Positions 49,384 through 59,100 of a stretch of 64,000 bases of DNA are shown one piece after another (positions within the stretch are counted from its first letter, which is position 1; the number at the start of each line of letters is the position of its first letter). Made by a program: the position numbers and the translations under genes. The notes under the pieces are model-generated. The model had not been told where the DNA came from, ran no database searches, and saw only the letters and a program-made list of their open reading frames with translations. The stretch spans positions 1 to 64,000 of the forward strand of contig NZ_JBGCCT010000020.1 in the NCBI RefSeq assembly GCF_041260665.1, in the 5' to 3' direction. This DNA is from Catenulispora sp. GP43. Lineage in GTDB: Bacteria; Actinomycetota; Actinomycetes; Streptomycetales; Catenulisporaceae.

Positions 49384-49830
49384 ATGAGCAGCCTGCCCTT
49401 CGACAGCGAGCTCGAAGCGCTGATGGCCGAGTACCGCAAGCGCCGGGCCCGCACCGCCGAGCTCCAGCGGCAGATCCGTGAGATCTCCGGCACCGCGGTC
49501 ACACCGCGCCAGACCGTCAAGGTGAAGGTCGACGCCCAGGGCGGCCTGGTCGCGCTGGAGTTCCCGACCGGCGCGTACAAGCGGATGGCGCCCAACGAGC
49601 TGGCCGAGGCCGTCATGGGCGCCGTCGCCGAGGCCAAGGGCAAGGCGCTGGAGGCCCTGGGCGAGCTCATGCAGCCGGAGCTGCCGCGCGGCATGAACTT
49701 CGCGGACCTGCTGCAGGGCCGGGCTGACATGACCAAGGCGCTGCCCGACGAGCCGCCGATGCCGGAGGCCGTGCGCGAGTACATCGACTCCGGCCGGATG
49801 CCGGGACGGGCCGCGGGAGGCAGCGAATGA
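49384..49830 (+). CDS. YbaB/EbfC-family protein of the T7SS locus
   Basis: A 148-residue protein with the YbaB/EbfC dimer fold: a long N-terminal helix (LEALMAEYRKRRARTAELQR), then TVKVKVDAQGGLVALEFPTG and a C-terminal helix with LAEAVMGAVAEAKGKALEAL. Stand-alone YbaB binds DNA as nucleoid protein; ESX loci carry relatives (EspL-like) that act as chaperone or stabiliser of secreted partners, which fits its place in front of two substrates. Its stop overlaps the next ATG (ATGA). Confidence 0.85.
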   Translation: MSSLPFDSELEALMAEYRKRRARTAELQRQIREISGTAVTPRQTVKVKVDAQGGLVALEFPTGAYKRMAPNELAEAVMGAVAEAKGKALEALGELMQPELPRGMNFADLLQGRADMTKALPDEPPMPEAVREYIDSGRMPGRAAGGSE

Positions 49831-50186
49831 GTGAGGTCTGGGTCGACACCGACCGCATGGGGACGGTGATCCCGCAGGTCGAGCACTTGAGCGACCAGAC
49901 CAAGGGCGTGCACACGGGCCTGGTCGGGCAGCTCGCCCCGCTGTCGAACGCCGCGGGCACGGACGACGCCGCCGCGAAGGCGTTCTACGCCTCCTACAAC
50001 CCGACCCGGGACATGGTCCTGGGCGCGTTGCTGGACTTCTGCACGATCGCCGACGGCATGGTCACCGGCATCCACACCATGGTGCGGGGCTATGAGTCCA
50101 CCGAGGAGAACAACACCGTGCCGCACTTCGGAAGCGACAACCCGCCTCCGCCGGCGGACAAGCCCGGGGGCCACACGAAGCCGTGA
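49827..50186 (+). CDS. EspC/WXG-like small T7SS protein
   Basis: A 119-residue protein: MSEVWVDTDRMGTVIPQVEH, a helical hairpin through KAFYASYNPTRDMVLGALLD, and a Pro-rich tail. It resembles the 100-residue EspC/DUF2580 type that pairs with larger ESX substrates. It is coupled upstream to the YbaB-like gene (ATGA) and downstream to the giant gene (GTGA overlap), so all three should be made in step. It is probably a co-secreted partner or chaperone for the giant. Confidence 0.75.
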   Translation: MSEVWVDTDRMGTVIPQVEHLSDQTKGVHTGLVGQLAPLSNAAGTDDAAAKAFYASYNPTRDMVLGALLDFCTIADGMVTGIHTMVRGYESTEENNTVPHFGSDNPPPPADKPGGHTKP

Positions 50187-53100
50187 GCATCGAGATCCCT
50201 CCGGAGCTGAACTGGGTGGTGGAGATCGCCGCCGGCCAGTCCTGGCCGCAGGGTGACGAGGACCAGCTCAACGAGCAGGGCGACGTCTGGTACAACGCCC
50301 GGGACCAGCTCTCGTCGGTGAACGCCCAGATCGCGCCGATGGCCGACGGCCTGTCCGACGGCCTCAGCGGTCCGGCCGCCGAGCAGTTCGGCTCCTTCGT
50401 CAAGCAGCTGAACGACACCATGCCGCTGCTGGTCGACACCACCGGCCAGCTCGGCGCGATGTCCAAGGACACCGCGGTCCAGGTCCAGTACTCGAAGCTG
50501 ATGATCCTGGCCCAGCTGATGTGGATGGCCGAGCAGATCATCGAGTGGTCCAGCACGATCTGGGGCCTGGCCGTGGTCCCGGAGATCGAGGCGGTCGGCC
50601 GCCTGGTGATCCAGCAGATCGCCAAGCGCTTCGCGATGTCGGTGATCTCCGCGACCGCCATCCAGACCGGCATGGACGTGCTGGTCCAGGCCTTCCAGAT
50701 GTTCATCCTGAAGGACCGCGACCACTGGGACACCTCCAGCACGATCGGCGCGGTCGAGATGGGCGCCCTGGCCGGCGGCGTCGGCGGGGCCCTGCACGAG
50801 GTGGCGCACGTCATCGCCCCGGACCTGACCAAGGACCTCGGCGGCAAGCTGATGCTGGCCGGGATCACCGGCGTGACGGTCGCCGGCATCTCGAACGGCG
50901 CCTTCGGCGGCAGCCAGGACCTGGGCCTGGCCTTCGCCTCGGGCGCGGCCGGCAGCCTGTTCGCCGGCCGCGGCGGCCGCGGCGGCAAGGAGCCGCCGAA
51001 GGAGCCGGCGATCGACACCAGCGCGCTGGCGAAGCTGGCGGCGCTGGCGCATGAGATGAAGGAGCCGGGGCCGGAGGGGGGCGTGGATAACAGGCCCCCA
51101 GACGGTGGCGGTGGAGGCGGAGGCGGCGGGGGCGGTCGCGAGCGGGGAAGCGGCGGCAGTGGTGATGGGCTGCCGGGGTTCGAGTCGGGGCCGGTGAACA
51201 AGACCACGGAGCCGCCAGAGCATGGTGCGCCGGTCGAGCCAGAGCCGGTCGACAGGGAGGTGCCGGAGCCGGTCGAGCCTCAGCCGGTCGACAGGGAAGA
51301 AGTGCCGGAGCCGGTCGTGGTGCCGGAGCCGGTGGTGAGAGGGGATGAGCCGCTGCCGGATTCGGAGGTTCGGCAGGAGGCTGAGGTGCCGCTGCCGGAG
51401 CCCGAAGTCCGGCAGCAGTCTGAGGAATCGCCGGTCCCTGAAGTCCGTCAGCAGTCCCAGGAGCCGCCTGCATCGGAGATTCGCCAGCAGCAGCAAGTTG
51501 CGCAGCCGCCGGCCCCCGAGACGCATCAGCAACCCCCGGCGACCACCCAGCATCAGACCAACACGCCGGCCACCAACACTCCGGCGACCAGCCACGAGCC
51601 TCCAGTCACCAACACCCCGGTCACCAACGCCCCGATCACCAGCCACGTGGCGCCGGTCGTCCACACCACCGAGCCGGCCCCGCTGCCCGTCAGCACCAAC
51701 AGGTCCGGCGCCCCGTCCAGCTACCGTTTCCCGCCACCCGCCGCCGATCCGCACACCTGGACCTCCCGCCCGGAGTCGGCTCCCCAGCGCATTGACACGT
51801 TCTACGACGCCAACCACGCCGCGTCCTTCCTGTCCCACTTCGGCGCCGGCCACGGCAGCACCCTCCACCTCCAGGACGAGTCCGCGTCCGGTGCCGCCGA
51901 CCAGGCACGCGCGGCGCGTGCCCTCATCCCCGACGCCAACGGCCGCGTCACCGTCGCGGCGCACGGCGACTCCGGCAGCGTCACCGTCGGCGGCCACGAA
52001 CTCGGGCCGAAGGCCTTCGCCCAGCTGATCCGCCAGCACCCGGACTTCGAGCAGATCCAGCAGTCCGGCCTGCGCCTGATCATCTGCGACACCGGTGCCG
52101 TGCCGGCCGGCGGCGGGCACGCGTACGCCCAGGAGGTCGCGACCGAGCTCGGCATCCACGTGGCCGCCCCCGACAACAAGGTCTGGACCTCGCACGACGG
52201 CGTGGCGATGGTCGCCGCACCGGATCCGCTGCGCCCCGGGTTCCCGAAGTACGGCTCGCAGGGCACCTTCCACGACTTCGCGCCGGCGCCCGACCACGCC
52301 CCCGCGATCGAGCGGACGTCCGAGCCGACCGGTCAGGTGCCGGAGCCGGTGCGCAACGCTCCGCCGGCAGTGAACCGGATCTCCGAGCCCGAGCCTCAGC
52401 CGGTGAATCATTCTGTTGCGGAGCCCGGGCCCCAGCTCCAGACCGGGGCCGCGCCTCAGCCTCAGCCGAGCGATCATCAGACCACCGAGCCCGCACCTCA
52501 GCGCCAGCCCACCGACCATCTGACCACCGAGCCCGCACCCGCGAACCGCCAAGCGCCTCCGCCCGCGACTCACCAGCCCCAAACCCTCCCCGACACCACC
52601 CACCTCCCGGCCGAAGCCGCCCTCACCGACAGCGCCGACCATCCCCGCTGGCAAAGCGACGTCGTCCAGTGGTCCCCGCCCTACGCCCCGCGCGACGCCA
52701 ACAACGTCGACCCCCTCGTCCCCTGGTACAACCGCCCCGGCGCGCCCGGCGGGACGCATGCGCTCGGCGACATGTCCGTCGTCACCACCGACCGGCCGCA
52801 CGATCCGGCCGCGCAGAGCCACACTCTGCTGGAGAACATCAAGACCGCCCGCCTCACCAACGCCGCCGGCGCGGACACCGGGGCCGTCGGCAACCACATC
52901 ACCCCGCGGCTGGCGCGCGACTTCGAGCACGAAGTCGCCAAGGCGTTGGAGACCACCGACCCGCGCGAGTGGGAGAAGCACCTGCGCTCCGGTATCACCG
53001 TCGGCGACGGCGACACCGTGCTGCGCGCCCGTTTCCGGCTCACCGGCGGGGCCGAGGCGCCGGCGGCGCGCGACCCCGACCCGGTCCTCCGCGAGTTCCT

Positions 53101-56100
53101 GTCCAAGTACGGCGACATCGCGCAGGATCAGACCGATGTCGTGGAGACCAATCGCGGCATGGGTTTCCTGGCCGAGTACATGAAGACCTTCTCCTCCAAG
53201 CTCACCAGCCTGACCATCATGGTCCGTCCCAGCGCCAGCACCTCCTCCAAGACCATGCACTCCCTGGCCCACGAGGTGCAGCTCGGCAGCCGCGCCACCA
53301 ACGGGGCCCGGGTCGGCGTGACCCACCAGGTCCGCATCGAGGTCGAGGCGCACACCGCGGACGGGCGCACCGCCGCCGCGACCCACGACGTCACCGGCAA
53401 GGACATCACCGCCGCCTACCCGGCCGCCTACGGCGCCGGCACTCCTGACGGTGCGCACGTCATCACCGCCACCGACCCCAAGGCGATGGAGCGCTACGAC
53501 TACACCCTCGGCGCCCTGGACACCAAGCCGCTGGAGGACGCCTACCTCAAGGCCCTGATCGGCCCCGGCAAAGTCGCCCCGCACCGGGCCGCCGAGGTCG
53601 TGCATGGCGCCGCCGAGGAGGTCCTGGACGAGAAGTCGTTCCGCGACCGCGCGCAGGCGGCCTTCACCGACTCGCTGCCGGCCAACTTCGTGCGGACGAA
53701 GGGCTTCGCCGGCTACACCGGGCTCAAGGCCGAGCTGGTCTCCGTCGAGCGCGTCGGCAACACCACCGATGGCGGCATCCGCAACGACATCGCCGAGACC
53801 GTGACCGTGAAGCACACCACCGAACACGGCCAGGGCGTCGGGATCAGGGTCGGTCCGGAGTTCGGGTTCGTCGAGGGCGTCACCGCGACCGTCGACGCCT
53901 TCAGCGGCGGCATGTCCTCCAAGCACGGCGTCGGCACCCAGGTTCAGGGCCAGGCCAAGACCGCCGTCACCCACGACGGCGACAAGATCCGGTACAAGGC
54001 GGTCTTCCGGGTCACCGGCCGGGTCGACGCCGACCGCCGGATCCAGTCCGACTTCAGCCGCTCGCCGTCGGTCGTGAACTTCCACTCCGACGTCGTCGGC
54101 GAACTCATGGTGCCCAGCCACCAGTCCGCCGCCTTCGAACGCGACATTGCCCGCCCCGCCACCGCGCCCCCGGTGCCGCGCCGCGAGGCCGTGACCCCCG
54201 ACGGCGCGCGCCGGGCCATGAACCGGACCGGCGGCGTGCCGACCCGCACCCCGGGCCTGGACAAGATCACGGCGGTGAACCACCCGAAGACCTACCAGAA
54301 GCTGCTGAAGCTGAACGCGGCCATGCAGTCCCGTCCCTCGCCGTTCCCGCACGACGGCCTGCGCGACGGCAACGACAACCGCGCGCTCTACCAGCATCTG
54401 CGGACCAGCGGCGGCCAGGCCGCCGTGCACGTCCGGCCCGGCCACACCTTCACCGAGGCCGAACTCCGCCAGATCCACACCCTGCAGAACGGCCACGGGG
54501 TGCGCGTCTTCGAGGTCCCGGCCGACCCGCACGGCCAGCCCCGCGAGCTCACCGTCACCCACAACCCGCCGCCGGCCCCGCTGCCCGACGGATCGGTCCC
54601 GCTTGGCCCGCACCTGCCGCGCTACACCACCGGCTGGGCGGACTCCGACCACGCCGCGGCCTTCTCCCAGCCCCGCGGCTACCACCTGGACGGCCACGGC
54701 GTCACCGACGGCTGGAGCGACAAGGGTTTCTCGCAGCCGAACCCGTCCCGCCTCACGCCGCCGCCGGCCCGCGTCGCGCCGCCGGTGGAGAACATCCACA
54801 CCGTCGCCGACCTCGTCGGCGCCCGAGGCACCCCGCCCGAAGCCGCGCCCCGCGACGTCGGGCTGGTCGCCCCGGCGCGGCCCGGCGGCGCGTTGCGGAC
54901 CTCGCTGAACACGGTGCGCACCGAGGCCCAGCTCACCGTCACCGACCTGCCCTCGGAACACGACATCCTGGGCCATCAGCATCTCCCGGACGAGGGCTAC
55001 GTCGTGAACCCCGCCGGCCATGTGGTCTGGGGCTGGCGCGACGGCGGCCCGCACACCTGGGGCGCCGACGACGCGGGAAGCCACGGCGCGCTGGTCGACT
55101 TGACCCGCCAGGCCGGCCGCACCGGCCTGCAACTGGTCGTGCCGCGCGGCAGCCGGTTCGAGACCGACCTGCGCAACGCCGCGACCGCGCTGCGTCCGGC
55201 CGACTGGCACGGCGACCAGCAGGCCCTGAACGACCGCAAGGACCTGCAGAACCGCATCAGCGCCGCGCGCGAGAACGACGGCGCGGGCCTGGACCACCTG
55301 CCCAACGACGACCTGCTGAAGATGCTGGTCTCGGACCGCTCGGTGCGGATCGTCGACGAGCATGGCATCGCCTCGCACGATCTCAACACCCGCGAGACGG
55401 TCCGCGAGGTCGCCCAGGTCGACGACGCCGGGAACCAGATCGGCCGGCACACCGAGGTGGTCTCGGACAAGTACGTGGACACCTCGCTCAAGCTCGGCGA
55501 GGAGCGCGCGATCCGGACCTCCGACGGCGCGCCGCTGCGGACGGTGACCTGGAAGGACGACGGGACTCAGACCCCTTACGTGCGCCGCGCCGTCCACGAG
55601 TCCGACCCGCAGAAGGAGACCCCGGAGCTGGTCGCCGGCGTCGGCCTGGGCAGCGCCGCGGTGAAGGAGATGCCGCGCAGCGAGCAGATCCACGCGACCG
55701 CGCGCGGCCTGATCACCGATCTGTCCTCGAACTACAAGGGCATGCGCCGCGGCCTGGCGTCCACCGACCCCAAGGCCACCGCGCGCCACGACAACCACCC
55801 GGCGCGGCTGCGCTACCGCGCCGACAAGCAGCTCCAGCTCGCGCTCGGCACGCCCAAGCTGCGCGGCGCGCGCGGCCGTGGCTTCGACGCCGGGCATCAG
55901 GAGGAGATCACCTACCGGGGCCGCAAGTACCAGATATCGGTCGAGCAGGTGATGCTGAACCGCCCGCACGGCGACATCCCCTCCGAGGCCGACGTGGCGA
56001 TCGACCACCAGACCAAGGGCACGCGCGGCGGCGGCGCGTCAACGACGCGTTCCTGGACGGTCGGCACCGGCGGCGGCATCGCCGGCCGCGTCGAGCTCCC

Positions 56101-59100
56101 GCACGGCGGCGCGATCGACATCGGCGACTTCAGCGGCGGGGTGTCCGGTGGTAGGACGCACGCCGAGTCCGACGGCACCGCGTCCAAGAACTACTCCCGG
56201 CTGCGCGCGCCCAAGGGCGAGGCGTTCCGGCCCGAGTACGGGGCCCGGTACCAGGTCACCGTGACCGAGACCAAGTCCCTCTTCGGGTTCACCTCCCGGC
56301 GTACGGTCAGCCGCGTCATCGAAGGCGACGGCGCCACGGTTCCGGCGCTGGTGCCGAAAGTGCTGCGGCCGACCCCGGAGCACGCCGGCACGGCGGAATA
56401 CACGCAGGCGCACAAGGCGGTCGCGGCGAACATCGGCCGGACCAGCGTCCTGACTCGCGCCGAGTATCAGGACCTGAAGAACCATCCCGACGTCATCGAC
56501 TTCGGCAAGTCCGGTACCGACGGCCTGCACGCGACCTTCGCCGGGCTGGACAAGGCGGTGCGCTCCTCCGCCGGCTTCGTGATCTCCCAGGCCCGGGCCC
56601 AGCATCCCGAGATCCCGGCCTCGGCGTGGAAGCACCCCACGTATGTCGGCGAGGTGGAGCGGGCTCTGTCGGAGGGCTTCCTGCGCTCCAACCAGCCCCG
56701 GCTGCTCGGCGACAGCGGCATCCCGATCCCGTTGCCGAAGGAGTTCCACTGGGGCCCGGGCCTGCCGAACTACGAACGCTCGTTCACGGTGAAGGGCTTC
56801 TTCCTACGGGCCGACCCGGCGGCCGGCCACGAGGCGACCGATGCCGCGAACGAGAGCTACGCCGAGCACGACCTGAAGCAGACCGACAACAAGACCACGC
56901 ACCTGAACTACAAGGTCTCCGGCGCGATCGGCGGGGCGTACCGGCACAACGTCGAGGACCCCGCAGCCGCCGGAGGCAAGGACGAGCCCGCCCCCGACCA
57001 CAGCGGGAGCGACTCCGGCAACGGGCAGCCGGTCTCGACGACCAAGCGCGGCGTGGCCGACCAGATCGGCGCCTCGATCGGCGTCGAGGCCTCCGGGACC
57101 ATCAAGAGCCACACCGACTCCACGACCAAGGGCAGCATCGACGTCTCGCTGCTCACCGAGAACACCGGCCAGCACTTCGGCCGGGCGCACCTGGTCCTGG
57201 AGGTCACCTCCAACCGGCAGCCGGTCGACGCCGGGATGATCAACGGGTTCCTGGGCAAGCACCTGCGCAAGTCGGCGTACGACGCCACGCCGCAGTCGCA
57301 CCACCTGCTCATCGAGCACGCCGCCGAGCTGTCGATGAGCACGACGCTGCACCACGACGTCAGCACCCTGCACGGCGACCCCGGTGCCAACCCGCCGGTG
57401 CCGCCGCAGCACACGCACCTGGACCCGCCGGCCAAGGCCGCCCAGCCTCTACACCTGACCCGCTACGGCGCGGCCATGGCGGCCGGCTACTCCACCCACC
57501 TCGACGACCACGCGGCGGTCTTCGAGGAGAGCGGGCCCAAGCACCCCGGGGGAGCGGAGACGCTGCCCGCCGGCGGCGGCATCCTCGGCGCGATCAAGCA
57601 CGGCCTGAAGACCACCGGCTCGGTGGGCGACGAGCACCTCACCGACGCCTCCGACATCTGGCGGTCGATCTCGCACAAGTACGACCCCGGCGAGCTGAAG
57701 ACCCACCCGGACGACATGTTCGACACCGGTGTGACGCACCGCTCGGAGTTCCCCGGCCCGGCCGGCAGCACCACCCAGGTCACCGTGCGGATCACCGCGG
57801 ACCGGATCGACACCGACCACGTCCGTTCCCGGGACCGCGGCGCCGTCACCTTCGGCGGGCAGTCGCTGAAGCAGCACGGCTCGTCGAAGAACTCAGCGCA
57901 CGACTTCTCGGTGACCGGCAAGGTCGAGGGGCAGTTCACCAAGGACGGCCACAGCGGCGGCCAGACCGACCTGGGGATCAAGTGGTCGACCGGCGTGGAG
58001 AAGTCGACCGGCACGCAGGCCGTGATCCGCGACATCCGCCGGACCGCCGCGGCGGTCCGGCCCAAGGGCGGCGACACCCCGGCGCGCGTGGACAACGAGA
58101 CCGAGCAGCAGAAAAAGGACCGTGAGGACCGCACCCCGACCTCCGGCGAGGGCGAAGAATTCGCGCACAAGCTGAGCATGAAGATCGAGATCTACGTCGG
58201 CCATGAGATCCCCGAACCGCTGGCCCGCTTCCCCAACACCAGCGTCTCCCGGACCCCGCCGACGCCGGTGGTGACGTTGCGGACCGCGCCCGGCTCGCAC
58301 ATCACGATGCGCAACGTGGTCCCGCGCCACTTCGCCGAGACCGGCCCGCCGCCGGCCGCCGGTCCCGGCCCCGCTCCCGCGCCGCGCCGGCCCGCCGTCC
58401 GCGCCGCCGGCCCGGCGGATCGGACCAAGCCCAGCACGCTCGACCACGAACTCGCCGAGCATCTCCAGGGCCTGAGCTTCCCGGACCTGGGCCACGTCGC
58501 GGCCTGGGCGCCGGCGGTGACGCTGCCGCGCGCCAAGGCCACGCCGTACATGGACGGCTCCGGCGCCGGACTCGGCGGCACCCCGGCCCCGCCGCACCTG
58601 GGCCGCTACGCCCCGCACAACGACCTGGGAGTCCGGCTGAACACCTCGCTGGCCAACCGCAACGTCCGGGACAACTCCGGGGAGCTGTTCCGCGGCGACT
58701 TCGGGCTGCCCTCGCCACACGGCGAGCCGGCGAAGCTGGGAGTGCAGGCCGAAGGGGTGATCCGGCCGATCGGCGACCCGGCGAAGTACAACGGCATGAC
58801 CTTCACCGAGCGCGCCGACGAGCCCACCTTCAGCGAGAGCAAGGGCAGCGGCTGGTCCACCGACCTGTCGATGGGCGGCAAGACCAACGACGGCGCGGGG
58901 GTCCCCGGCGGGGACGCCGACCGCCGCCGGGGGGTGGAGACCGCGGCCAACATCGGCGACTACGTCGAATACAACCGGATGTACGCGGGGAACTCGCACA
59001 TCTACGGCGGCAAGGCCTCCTACGTGCTCACCGGCCCCCACGACTGGTCGATGAAGATCGACTCCACCAAGGACTTCGAAGGGCTGCTGCCCGAGGGCTG

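Noticed and set aside
50090-56008. 1972-codon minus-strand frame opposite the giant gene
   Set aside because: Composition (Val/Gly/Arg/Ala, no domain) is typical of an antisense shadow; the plus frame has recognisable domains and coupled overlaps at both ends.
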